Positions 5,990-13,183 of a DNA stretch of 17,525 nucleotides are shown here, piece after piece (the stretch's first letter is position 1; every line of letters starts with the position of its first letter). The DNA is from Eubacteriales bacterium (GTDB lineage: Bacteria; Bacillota_A; Clostridia; Christensenellales; Aristaeellaceae). The notes below the pieces were generated by a model. It had not been told where the DNA came from, searched no databases, and saw only the letters and a program-made list of their open reading frames with translations. The DNA lies in contig JAQUXV010000014.1 in NCBI GenBank assembly GCA_028692205.1, forward strand, positions 1,536-19,060. Direction: 5' to 3'. The translations under genes and the position numbers were made by a program.

Positions 5990-6785
5990 AAGACTCCGTC
6001 TACTTTGTCAGCATCACCACGGTTGAGGCGGTCACGTACGTCCGTGTACGCTCCCGCCCCAACCGGACTCGCTTCCTCGTATCCGGGGCCTTTTGAGCCG
6101 ATAAACGTTGCGGGTTCGGGAAAATGGGCTGACGGGGAGGGACGAACGGTGGCGAATAGTGGGAAGCACCGTTTGCTTTATCAGCATCGCCACGGTTGAG
6201 ACGGTCACGTACGTCCGTGTACGCTCCCGCCTCGACCGGGCTCGCTTCCTCGTATCCGGGGCCTTTTGAGCCGATAAACGTTGCGGGTTCGGGGAAATGG
6301 GTCGATCAGGGAGGGACGCCGGGAAAGGCCGATGGGAATAAACGGAGGCAAGTCGGGCAATGTTTTGCTTTATCGCCTGCGCAGGCGGGGACAGCCACGT
6401 ATGTCTGTGTACGCTCCCGCTTCGACCGGGCTCGCTTCCTTGTATCCGGGGCCTTTCGAGCCGATAAACGTTGCGGGTTCGGGGAAATGGGTCGATCAGG
6501 GAGGGACGCCGGGAAAGGCCGATGGGGAAAGCCGATGGGAATAAACGGAGGCAAGTCGGGCAATGTTTTGCTTTATCGCCTGCGTAGGCGGGACAGCCAC
6601 GTACGTCCGTGTGTGCTCCCACCACAACCGGGTTCGCTTCCTCGTATCCGGGGCCTTTTGAGCCGATAAAGGTTGCGAATTCGGGGAAATGGGTCGATCG
6701 GGGAGGGACGAACGGAGGCGAACGGGGGAAAGTACCATCTGCTTTGTCAGCATCACCACGGTTGAGGTGGTTATTTACGGTATGG
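5990..6785. repeat. Tandem array of structured ~173-202 bp repeats (four copies plus a partial fifth)
   Basis: The core CACGTACGTCCGTGTACG or close variants recurs with anchors at 6031, 6204, 6394 and 6596, and a degraded copy at 6770; the spacings are 173, 190, 202 and 174 bp. Each unit continues with a conserved CGCTTCCTCGTATCCGGGGC, a GAGCCGATAAAcGTTGCG block and a GGGTCGATCxGGGAGGGACG block. Two different 5' modules occur: TTTGTCAGCATCACCACGG (copies 1, 5, variant in 2) and TTTGCTTTATCGCCTGCG (copies 3, 4). Spacings are not multiples of three, so it is not a protein repeat, although one minus-strand frame stays open by chance. It occupies the convergent gap between rplT and the glycosyltransferase. 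Confidence 0.85.
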
Positions 6786-6848
6786 AGCGCTCTCGTCTTT
6801 GCGCCCGGACGGACTTCAATATTAAGAAAACCGATCGGTATCCGCAGC

Positions 6849-6879
6849 AAAAAAGCCGAACCCGCAAGGGCTCGGCTTT
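6849..6879 (-). terminator. Terminator of the glycosyltransferase gene
   Basis: AAAGCCGAACCC (6852-6863) and GGGCTCGGCTTT (6868-6879) pair over GCAA with one G-U. On the minus strand the stem runs into TTTTTTT, so it terminates transcription coming from 8204. Confidence 0.9.
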
Positions 6880-6886
6880 CCATATG

Positions 6887-6910
6887 CATGTCGAACGAAG
6901 GTTCGACATG
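6887..6910 (-). repeat. Perfect 10-bp hairpin in the 3' UTR of the glycosyltransferase gene
   Basis: CATGTCGAAC (6887-6896) and GTTCGACATG (6901-6910) are exact reverse complements over a four-base loop. It has no T run and sits between the stop codon and the terminator, so it may stabilise the mRNA 3' end or be a protein site. Confidence 0.7.
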
Positions 6911-6968
6911 CCGTCAATGATCGGCAGGGTTGAGTATTCCTGAAGCACGCACCGGCGACGGTTGCCGT

Positions 6969-8204
6969 TTACGGTACGGGGCGCAGGCCGGTCAGTTCCT
7001 CGTAAAGGCCCACATAGGCCGCGCACTGGGTGTGCTTTTCGTATTCTTCGGCGCGCGCGCGGCAGGCGGCGGGACTTTTCGGGGAATCGCAAAGCCTTGC
7101 GCAGGCGGCGGCCACGGCGGGCAGATCGTTCTCGGCGACCACTTCGCCCACCTCGGGGGTGACGGTTTCGGGCAGGGCGGTCGCGTCGTAACACAGCACC
7201 TGTGTGCCGCAGGCCAAAGCTTCCAGCAGGGTCATCCCCTGCGTTTCCTCGTGGCTCAGGCTCAGGCATATGTCCGCGGCGGTGTACAGCGCCCGCAGCA
7301 TCCGCAGGTTTTCGGTGCGGGGAATGCCCAGCATCGTTTTGGGCAGGTCGGCGCACTGCCGCTCGGTAACCCCCAGCACGACAATCATCATATCGTCGCG
7401 GAGCAACTCGGCAAGGGCCGTCAGATCGTTTAATCCTTTGCGCGTTTCCCAGGTGCTGGCCACGCTCAGCAGCATTTTTTTGTCGCCCAGCTCCGCAAGC
7501 GAATATCGCCGCACCAGATCGCTGAGCACCTCCGGCTCGTCGCAGGGGTAGAACTGCGTAAGGTCGAGGCCGTTGGCAATGACGCGGATGGGGCGTTTGC
7601 CCAGGAAGGAACGGTTTGCCTCGCGCCCCAGCCATACGGACGGCGTAACCAGCGTCAGGTTGGGCACGGCCTCGTATAAAGCGCGCTTCTCCTGCCAGTT
7701 GCGGCGGGAACGATCCACACCCAGGCTGCGCGGGTAGGCGGAAAGCTGGGGGCAACGGCCGCAGCCCGTAGTGTGCCAGCGTTCGCACTTGACCATGGAA
7801 TAATAGGCGCAATGCCCGGTGAAGGCCCAGCAATCGTGCAGCGTCCACACCACCGGCACCCCGGCTTTGGCCAGCCAGGCAAACAGCGTGCGCAGGTCCA
7901 GATAGTACCCGTGCAGATTGTGCAGGTGGATCACATCCGGCTTATAAAGCGCCAGCTGCTTAACCAGCCTGCGGGTGGCGTGGCGGCTGAAAAAGCCTGC
8001 CCGGTCCGTAAGGCGTGCCAGAACCCCATGCAGCAGCACACCCGCCCGGCTGCCCACGCGGAAGCCGGGCACGTTCCGCGGCGGATAACCGCGGGAATAG
8101 CACAGAAGCGCCTTGTGCCCCGACCGCTGGGTAACCTCGCAGATATCCGTGGCGATGCGGCCCGTACTCAGGCCCGAAGTCACGTTGATGTGCGCTACTC
8201 GCAT
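6969..8204 (-). CDS. Family 4 (GT-B) glycosyltransferase
   Basis: 411 residues, a typical GT-B enzyme that would transfer a sugar from a nucleotide donor in the cytosol or at the inner face of the membrane, probably for surface polysaccharide. The N-terminal acceptor half has an IHLHNLHGYY motif (92-101) and a cysteine-rich HDCWAFTGHC...KCERW...CGRCP segment (123-152), as in colanic-acid or exopolysaccharide type enzymes. The C-terminal half shows NGLDLTQFYP (211-220) and the nucleotide-sugar motif EETQGMTLLEALACG (319-333), with the E-x7-E pair. GGGAGG stands five bases before the ATG. It is monocistronic, flanked by repeat-filled gaps. Donor and acceptor cannot be read from the sequence. 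Confidence 0.9.
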   Translation of the reverse strand: MRVAHINVTSGLSTGRIATDICEVTQRSGHKALLCYSRGYPPRNVPGFRVGSRAGVLLHGVLARLTDRAGFFSRHATRRLVKQLALYKPDVIHLHNLHGYYLDLRTLFAWLAKAGVPVVWTLHDCWAFTGHCAYYSMVKCERWHTTGCGRCPQLSAYPRSLGVDRSRRNWQEKRALYEAVPNLTLVTPSVWLGREANRSFLGKRPIRVIANGLDLTQFYPCDEPEVLSDLVRRYSLAELGDKKMLLSVASTWETRKGLNDLTALAELLRDDMMIVVLGVTERQCADLPKTMLGIPRTENLRMLRALYTAADICLSLSHEETQGMTLLEALACGTQVLCYDATALPETVTPEVGEVVAENDLPAVAAACARLCDSPKSPAACRARAEEYEKHTQCAAYVGLYEELTGLRPVP

Positions 8205-8348
8205 GAAAACCTCCCAAAAGTACGATGATCAGGGCGACACGGATTTGTTTGTTCGGCAGATGCCACGGTACGGCGCGGGCAATTCAAGCGGGAAACGCCG
8301 CGAAGGCGGCGGCGCGACCGCGCGGATTCTCCGGCTCGCGATCATACC

Positions 8349-8441
8349 GCGCAAAGGCAGGCATGACGGGATTTATTTATCTGGTACTTTTGCTGTGCCC
8401 CCCAGGTGGCGCAGCGGGCGAACCCGCAAAAATCTGCCGGG
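8349..8441. repeat. Intergenic repeat, second family, copy A
   Basis: About 93 bp, roughly 90% identical to the copy starting at 8535. It begins GCGCAAAGGCAGGCATGACG, contains an AT-rich ATTTATTTATCTGGTACTTT block, and ends with a GCGGG/CCCGC hairpin over CGAA (8414-8427). It shares no motif with the array at 5990-6785. The surrounding 8205-8732 gap has no plausible gene. Confidence 0.85.
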
Positions 8442-8534
8442 GAGCCGAAAGGGTGGCAAACCGGCGAAATCAGCGCGACCGGGACGCAAAACAGTTTCCC
8501 GTTCCGCCGCGGAGACAGCTGCGCAAGGGCAGGT

Positions 8535-8626
8535 GCGCAAAGGCAGGCATGACGGATTTATTTATCTGGTACTTTTGCTGTGCTCCCCAGATGGCGCAGC
8601 GGGCGAACCCGCAACAATCCGCCGCG
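8535..8626. repeat. Intergenic repeat, second family, copy B
   Basis: Second copy of the element at 8349, offset by 186 bp; the GCGGG/CCCGC hairpin is at 8599-8612. The short sequence GCGCAAGGGCAGGTGCGCA occurs both just before it (8521-8539) and just after it (8636-8654), forming a direct repeat that brackets this copy. Confidence 0.85.
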
Positions 8627-8655
8627 GCGGCAGCCGCGCAAGGGCAGGTGCGCAT

Positions 8656-8707
8656 AAAAAACGAAGGGGACGGCCCGGAGGTTCTTCCCCCCTGAGCCAT
8701 CCCCTTC
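8656..8707 (-). terminator. Terminator of rubrerythrin
   Basis: GAAGGGGACGGC (8663-8674) pairs with GCCATCCCCTTC (8696-8707), one wobble, and on the minus strand is followed by G then TTTTTT (8656-8661). It starts 26 bp after the rubrerythrin stop. Confidence 0.9.
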
Positions 8708-8732
8708 ATTTTGCGTCAGCCGGAAACGGCTG

Positions 8733-9284
8733 TCAATAGTTTTCCGTGTGGAGTTCGAAGAACGCCTTGGGGTGCTTGCAAACGGGGCAGAGCTCCGGCG
8801 CTTTTTTGCCGATCACGATATGGCCGCAGTTGATGCACTGCCACACCTGGTCGCCGTCGCGGCTGAAGACCAGCCCATCCTGAATGTTGGCGAGCAGCTT
8901 GCGGTAGCGCTCCTCGTGCGTTTTCTCGATTTTGGCAACGCCGTCGAAAAGAGCGGCAATCTGGGTAAAGCCTTCTTCGCGGGCCTGCTCGGCCATGCGG
9001 ACGTACATATCCGTCCACTCGTAGTTCTCGCCTTCGGCAGCATCCAGCAGGTTATCTTCCGTGCCGGCCACTTCGCCGCCGTGCAGGAGCTTAAACCAGA
9101 TTTTGGCGTGCTCCTTCTCGTTGTTGGCGGTTTCCTCAAAGAGGTTGGCAATCTGTACATAGCCGTCCTTGCGTGCTTTGGAGGCATAATAGGTGTACTT
9201 GTTGCGCGCTTTGCTTTCTCCGGCAAAAGCGTCCTGCAGGTTGGCTTCGGTTTGGGTACCTTTGAGTTCCTTCAGATCTCTCAT
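8733..9284 (-). CDS. rbr: Rubrerythrin
   Basis: 183 residues, a cytosolic non-haem iron protein that reduces hydrogen peroxide in anaerobes. The four-helix diiron domain shows E23 in [12 protein letters not shown], the [12 protein letters not shown] motif (50-61, with E56 and H59), E89 region, and [10 protein letters not shown] (118-127, E120 and H123). The C-terminal rubredoxin-like domain has CINCG (150-154) and CPVCK (166-170) for an Fe(SCys)4 centre. AAGGAGG lies about nine bases before the ATG. Monocistronic, with its own promoter and a strong terminator. It supports an anaerobic lifestyle. Confidence 0.97.
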   Translation of the reverse strand: MRDLKELKGTQTEANLQDAFAGESKARNKYTYYASKARKDGYVQIANLFEETANNEKEHAKIWFKLLHGGEVAGTEDNLLDAAEGENYEWTDMYVRMAEQAREEGFTQIAALFDGVAKIEKTHEERYRKLLANIQDGLVFSRDGDQVWQCINCGHIVIGKKAPELCPVCKHPKAFFELHTENY

Positions 9285-9309
9285 GGGTTCTCATCCTCCT
9301 TGTATGTTG

Positions 9310-9340
9310 ATTATACCACGGTCTACGGGGTTTGAATCAA
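9310..9340 (-). promoter_or_regulatory. Promoter of rubrerythrin
   Basis: On the minus strand a perfect TATAAT (9310-9315) follows TTGATT (9335-9340) with a 19-bp spacer, slightly long. The -35 lies inside the palindrome TTGAATCAA (9332-9340), which could be an operator half, but no PerR or Rex box is recognised. Confidence 0.7.
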
Positions 9341-9489
9341 TGTGATTTTTGCGGCCGGGCTTCAAATGGGGCGGCAGAAATACCGGCGATGCCCGAGCGG
9401 TGGGGACGATCCTGCGTTACGGGGATGACGGGGGAAAAACCCCGGTGAATGGCGTACAGCGTTCCTGCGCCCGAGCCCTTGGAATGCCG

Positions 9490-10506
9490 TTACAGCCAGC
9501 TTGCGCCAAACCCGAATACGCACCAGTGGTCGGTGTGCAGTTTATACTGCACCAGCGGGTCGGTCTGCTCCTCCGAGGGCAGGGTGCTCATGTTGGTTTG
9601 GAGGCGCAAGCCTTTTTCCACGCCTACGGTGTGGTTGTCCGCGTTGCTGTCGTATAGGTAGCAATAGCTTTTCACCGAGTTGCTCATGTTGCCTTCCACG
9701 GTCGTCACCTGGTAAATGCCGTCCCCCCGGTCGGCCACATCCACAACGATACCGATGTGGGTGGTGCGGTAGCTGTTGTCCAGATCGCCGTAGATAACGG
9801 GATAGCCGGGGCGCGGTACGCCGGTGAAGCGGCCCAGCGACTGGAAACAATCGTACTGGTTGCCCACCTGTCCCTCGCGGAAATACACAACGTCCGTATC
9901 CGATACGGTTTCCGTTTTCAGGGCTTCTTCCTTCAGCAGGCGGTTTCCGCTGGCGTTGGCGCACCAGATGGTGAACACCGAGCACCAGCCGACCTCCTTC
10001 TTCTTCCCATAATACCATTTGGCGTACTTGTTGTATTTGGGCAGCCGGGCGCGTTTAGTGGTATAAAACTCGTTTTTCGCCACGTATACCATGGCCTTCA
10101 CGCTTTCCGGCAGCGCGTTTGCGTCCACCGTGACGGCAAAGGATACGTCTCCGGCGGATGTGTGGTAGGTAACCGTCGCTTCGCCCTCGGCTGCGGCGGT
10201 CATCAGGCCGGTTTCATCCACCGTGACGACGGCGGGATCGGAGCTTTCAAAGGTTCCGTCCACGGCGGGCATCACAAGGGAATCAAGCTCGTCGGCCGGG
10301 GTGATCTCCGGGGCGACGCTGGGCACGTAGGCGGTTTCGCCGGTACGTAGCGTATATACGCTGGTTTGCAGGGCTTCCGCTTTCGGGCTCAGCAGTGCGG
10401 CTGCCGCCTGCTCAAAAAGGGCGTCCGTATCATCGTCCGCCGTCGCCGCGCCGCAGGAGAAAAGGAACAGGGCCGCCAGAAGAAATGCAAGTATTTTTCG
10501 GGTCAT
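9490..10506 (-). CDS. Exported Ig-like and CHAP-domain protein (putative cell-wall hydrolase)
   Basis: 338 residues. The N terminus has a signal sequence, with either a signal-peptidase I site after ATA (23) or an atypical lipobox FSC (18). Residues about 50-130 resemble a bacterial Ig-like (Big2) fold with GTFESSDPAVVTVDETGLMTAAAEGEATVTY spread over 84-114. The C-terminal 150-338 looks like a CHAP/NlpC-type cysteine hydrolase: C175 in GWCSVF, H250 in TTHIGIVVDV, and E271 or N273 in VEGNMS as the likely triad. It probably cleaves peptidoglycan peptides or cross-links outside the cell. ATG at 10506 is chosen because AAGGAG lies 12 bases upstream; the ATG at 10518 abuts it. Divergent from queH. 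Substrate unknown. Confidence 0.75.
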   Translation of the reverse strand: MTRKILAFLLAALFLFSCGAATADDDTDALFEQAAAALLSPKAEALQTSVYTLRTGETAYVPSVAPEITPADELDSLVMPAVDGTFESSDPAVVTVDETGLMTAAAEGEATVTYHTSAGDVSFAVTVDANALPESVKAMVYVAKNEFYTTKRARLPKYNKYAKWYYGKKKEVGWCSVFTIWCANASGNRLLKEEALKTETVSDTDVVYFREGQVGNQYDCFQSLGRFTGVPRPGYPVIYGDLDNSYRTTHIGIVVDVADRGDGIYQVTTVEGNMSNSVKSYCYLYDSNADNHTVGVEKGLRLQTNMSTLPSEEQTDPLVQYKLHTDHWCVFGFGASWL

Positions 10507-10537
10507 CGGGCAAAACATCTCCTTCAACAACAACGAT

Positions 10538-10566
10538 AGTATACCATACCGCACCGCAATTGGAAA
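10538..10566 (-). promoter_or_regulatory. Promoter of the CHAP-domain gene
   Basis: On the minus strand TTTCCA (-35, 10561-10566), a 17-bp spacer and TATACT (-10, 10538-10543) with an upstream TG, i.e. an extended -10. Confidence 0.7.
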
Positions 10567-10576
10567 CGCCGTCGCG

Positions 10577-10605
10577 TGGACTGCGCCATGCAACTGTGTT
10601 ATACT
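10577..10605 (+). promoter_or_regulatory. Promoter of queH
   Basis: TGGACT (-35, 10577-10582), 17-bp spacer, TATACT (-10, 10600-10605). Its -35 is only 10 bp from that of the divergent CHAP-gene promoter. The resulting queH leader would be about 175 bases; it contains a CCCC/GGGG hairpin near 10729-10748 but no recognised preQ1 riboswitch. Confidence 0.6.
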
Positions 10606-10783
10606 GTTGCCGATCCCGGGCGCATCGTGCCTGCGGCGGTTTTGCCCCTGCCTTTGCGTGAAATTTGAACTTGGCTCCGCCGTGTTCTTCATTTCGCGCT
10701 GCGCTGCGGGGCCAAACCGAACGCGATCCCCGCTGCGCGAGCGAGGGGACATGGGAAACCAAGATCGGCGGAGGCGACCATCC

Positions 10784-11479
10784 ATGAAACTGCTGCTGCA
10801 TATCTGCTGCGCCCCCTGCTCGGTGATGTGCGTGCAAAGCCTGCGCGCCGAGGGCATCGAGCCGACGGGCTACTGGTACAACCCCAATATCCACCCGTAT
10901 ACCGAGTACCGCGCGCGCCGCAACGCCCTCGTGGAGTATGCCGCACAGATCGGCATGGCGCTGGAAGTAAACGACCTGTACGGCCTGCGGCCTTTTGCGC
11001 AGGTTGTGGCGGGCGACATCGGCAACCGCTGCGGGGCTTGCTATGCCTCCCGAATGCGCGAAACGGCGCGCTACGCTGCCGAGCACGGCTATACGTACTT
11101 TACAAGCACGCTTTTTTACAGCGTCTTTCAAAAGCACGAGCTGATTCGCGCCGCCGCCGAGGATGCGGCGGCGGAGTTCGGCGTTGCGTTCCTGTACCGC
11201 GATTTTCGGCCGCTGTTTAGGCAGGGGGTGGAGGAGGCGCGAGCGCTGGGCCTGTACATGCAAAAATACTGCGGCTGCGTGTTCAGCGAGGAGGAGCGCT
11301 ACAACGCGAAATACCGCAAGCGTCTGGAACGGGCGCGCAAGCAAAGCGGGGAGAACGGCGAGCCGCCGACCGCCCCGCCGGATGCGGAGATCAAGGCGAA
11401 ACTGCGCCGGGCCGGAATGGCGTTTGAGGCGGCACTGGCCGCCTGCGGCGATCGACCGGAGGCTCCGCCCAACCCCTGA
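10784..11479 (+). CDS. queH: Epoxyqueuosine reductase QueH
   Basis: 231 residues of the QueH (formerly DUF208) family, which reduces epoxyqueuosine to queuosine in tRNA anticodons, replacing QueG in many anaerobes. Family marks are the N-terminal LLLHICCAPCS (3-13, C8, C9, C12), NPNIHPYTEYRARRN (34-48), the CGAC pair (C83, C86) and YCGCVFSEEERY (162-173, C163, C165). These cysteines supply the iron-sulfur cluster and a redox pair. The start at 10784 follows GGAGG by about ten bases; the frame runs further upstream, with another ATG at 10751, but that extension has no family similarity. The tail after about 185 is basic then proline-rich. Transcribed alone, convergent with the 4TM-protein gene. 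Confidence 0.93.
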   Translation: MKLLLHICCAPCSVMCVQSLRAEGIEPTGYWYNPNIHPYTEYRARRNALVEYAAQIGMALEVNDLYGLRPFAQVVAGDIGNRCGACYASRMRETARYAAEHGYTYFTSTLFYSVFQKHELIRAAAEDAAAEFGVAFLYRDFRPLFRQGVEEARALGLYMQKYCGCVFSEEERYNAKYRKRLERARKQSGENGEPPTAPPDAEIKAKLRRAGMAFEAALAACGDRPEAPPNP

Positions 11480-11539
11480 CGCGCCGCTCAACCGCCCCGC
11501 GGGGAAACAACCCTAGAACCACCCCGGATTTAGCATAGT

Positions 11540-11583
11540 AAAACCCGCTCGTTCGGCCGATAGCCGGCCATACGGACGGGTTT
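11540..11583. terminator. Bidirectional terminator between queH and the convergent operon
   Basis: AAACCCG (11541-11547) pairs with CGGGTTT (11577-11583) around an inner GGCC/GGCC-type stem. T runs occur on both strands (TTTGCTT on +, TTTTAC on -). It is 60 bp after queH and 220 bp after the end of the minus-strand operon. Confidence 0.7.
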
Positions 11584-11736
11584 GCTTATGGTTTTGGCTT
11601 GCCCGGATCGTACCGCCGCGCTCACGGCCCCGGAAGGCCGGAGATGCGATACCTCTTGCGGCGACAGCTGCAAAGCATTCGGGGCGGCGGCTTCCCGGCG
11701 GCGCTCCTGTTAAACAAAATAGGCCGGAGCCACCGC

Positions 11737-11829
11737 GCCGATAGGGAACGGTCTGTACGAATGCCGACGATACGCCGACAGGGAACGGCCTGCGCGAATG
11801 CCGGTTTATGCGCCGATATGGAACGCGGT
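11737..11829. repeat. Imperfect 37-38 bp tandem repeat
   Basis: GCCGATAGGGAACGGTCTGT at 11737 recurs as GCCGACAGGGAACGGCCTGC at 11774 and, truncated, as GCCGATATGGAACGCGG at 11812. The units touch each other, so this is not a CRISPR array. The third unit overlaps the C terminus of the 4TM protein gene. The rest of 11480-11805 shows only the terminator. Confidence 0.7.
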
Positions 11830-12327
11830 AACAAACAACCGGAAGAACAGCATGCCGATCCACGCGAACAGCATCATGAACTTGAGGGTCGTTACTGTGC
11901 AGGCCGCGCGGGCAATGCGGTTTTTCCGCGTGGGCCAGCCGCGAAGCAAAATCAGGAACAGGCAGTTTTCCGCCATGTCCAGCGCGGCGCGCGCAATGGC
12001 GGCGATGTTCATCCACGGGTACAGCGCGTAGCTTGTGCCCACCGCGTTCAGATCGACGGCGAGCATCACGCCCAGAAAGCAGAGGATGAAGCCGAAATCG
12101 AAATACCAGTACCGGCGCATCCGGGGGCGGCCCTCTTCGCCCGCCTGATCGAAAACGGCGTACAGCGTGCCCGGCGTGCTGCGAAAATACATATCCGGCA
12201 TCCGGAACTCTCCGCCGCCTTTGACAGGGAGCTTTTTGGGGCTTTGGGGCGCAAGATCCATCAGGTAATAGAAAAATCCCGCGCCGATTGTGCAGCCCAG
12301 CGTTACCACAAGTTGAAACCAACTCAT
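11806..12327 (-). CDS. Four-helix membrane protein of unknown function
   Basis: 173 residues with four predicted membrane segments by hydropathy: about 4-23, 74-92, 105-129 and 141-168. A hydrophilic loop of some 45 residues (26-72), rich in proline, charged and aromatic residues, separates helices 1 and 2. The third helix carries acidic residues in LDMAEN (117-121), which is unusual within a membrane. I do not recognise the family. ATG at 12327 is chosen because AAGGAGG stands about ten bases upstream; the longer frame to 12435 overlaps the ProB-like gene. It follows that gene by 28 bp and is the last of its operon, so it is probably translated from the MATE transcript. Confidence 0.8.
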   Translation of the reverse strand: MSWFQLVVTLGCTIGAGFFYYLMDLAPQSPKKLPVKGGGEFRMPDMYFRSTPGTLYAVFDQAGEEGRPRMRRYWYFDFGFILCFLGVMLAVDLNAVGTSYALYPWMNIAAIARAALDMAENCLFLILLRGWPTRKNRIARAACTVTTLKFMMLFAWIGMLFFRLFVTAFHIGA

Positions 12328-12355
12328 ACGGGCGGCCTCCTTCGTTGCCTGAGTG

Positions 12356-13183
12356 TTATCGGGCGGTGACGCCGATATGGGTGCAGGGCACGCTGCCGTC
12401 CGCCAGCGCCGCGATATGGTGGCGCGCATGGCCAATGATTACGTGGCTGCCCTGTTCCGCCGCGCGCAGGGCGAAAGCCAGCTTGGCTTTCGCGCCGCCC
12501 GCGCCGCTGCGGCTGGCGCCGTCGCAATGGGTCATCAGTTCCGTTACGCGTTCGCGCAGCGTTTGAATGTCGGTGCAAATCAAATCCCGTACCAAGGTGG
12601 AAGGGTCGTTGCGGTCGAGGTATATCCCCTCGGTGCCGGTTAGCAGCACCAGCGTGCCCGCGCCGACCAGCGAGGCGATTACCGCGGCGGTCTCGTCGTT
12701 ATCTACGCACTCGACCACGGTTTCGCCGTCCTGCCTGCGGCTTGCAAGCTCCATTTTACGGGTTTCTTCGTCGCTGACGGGATCGTTGTAGTTGATGATG
12801 GGTATCGCGTCCTGCTCGGCCGCGCGCAGCAGGAACCGGCGAATGTGCTCGCGCTTGATGGGATCGTTGAAGTGCGTGTGCTCCACCAGCAGCTGCCGCA
12901 CGCCGTACTCCGGATGGATGAATTTGCGGTAGTTGTCCATCAGCACGATCTGGCCCTGCGCGGCGTAATCGGTTTTCACCAGCTCCGGGTCGCCGGTCAG
13001 TTCGTGGCCCGTACGGTGCAGAAAATCCAGTCGGCCGATTTCGGTGGCGCCGCTGGTAACCAGCGCCATACCGGGGCGCAGGTCGTCGCCCAAACGCTGA
13101 AAAATATTGTAGTCGATGGTGCCGTCCTCGCGCTGGATCAGCGCCATGCTGCCGATTTTAACCACCATATCAATGGGCTTCAA
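12356..13183 (-). CDS. Amino-acid kinase family protein, glutamate 5-kinase-like, lacking PUA domain
   Basis: 275 residues matching the catalytic domain of ProB, which phosphorylates glutamate in proline synthesis. Motifs: VVKIGSMAL (7-15), LVTSGATEIG (41-50), IPIINYNDPVS (127-137), ECVDNDETAA (158-167), LLTGTEGIYL (180-189) and SGAGGAKAKL (226-235). The C-terminal PUA domain of the usual 360-370 residue ProB is absent, and no proA is near. Insertions and changes such as TEIG for the usual VAxG suggest a paralogue, so its substrate is uncertain. The start is TTG at 13183: AAGGGGG lies nine bases before it and it gives the normal N terminus; the ATG at 13168 is a fallback. It overlaps the MATE stop by 14 bp, implying translational coupling. 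Confidence 0.8.
   Translation of the reverse strand: MKPIDMVVKIGSMALIQREDGTIDYNIFQRLGDDLRPGMALVTSGATEIGRLDFLHRTGHELTGDPELVKTDYAAQGQIVLMDNYRKFIHPEYGVRQLLVEHTHFNDPIKREHIRRFLLRAAEQDAIPIINYNDPVSDEETRKMELASRRQDGETVVECVDNDETAAVIASLVGAGTLVLLTGTEGIYLDRNDPSTLVRDLICTDIQTLRERVTELMTHCDGASRSGAGGAKAKLAFALRAAEQGSHVIIGHARHHIAALADGSVPCTHIGVTAR

Noticed and set aside
6032..6889. 285-residue open frame on the minus strand across the tandem repeats
   Set aside because: Repeat spacings of 173, 190 and 202 are not multiples of three, so successive copies are read in different frames; there is no ribosome binding site and the composition is that of random GC-rich DNA.
8113..8739. 208-residue + strand frame over the second repeat family
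   Set aside because: It consists of repeat DNA and the rubrerythrin terminator; both copies of the repeat read differently.
10606..10783. preQ1 riboswitch before queH
   Set aside because: The long leader invited this, but I could not find the short hairpin plus A-rich tail of class I or a recognisable class II or III pattern.
11737..11829. CRISPR array
   Set aside because: Units are contiguous, imperfect and fewer than three full copies, with no spacers and no cas genes.
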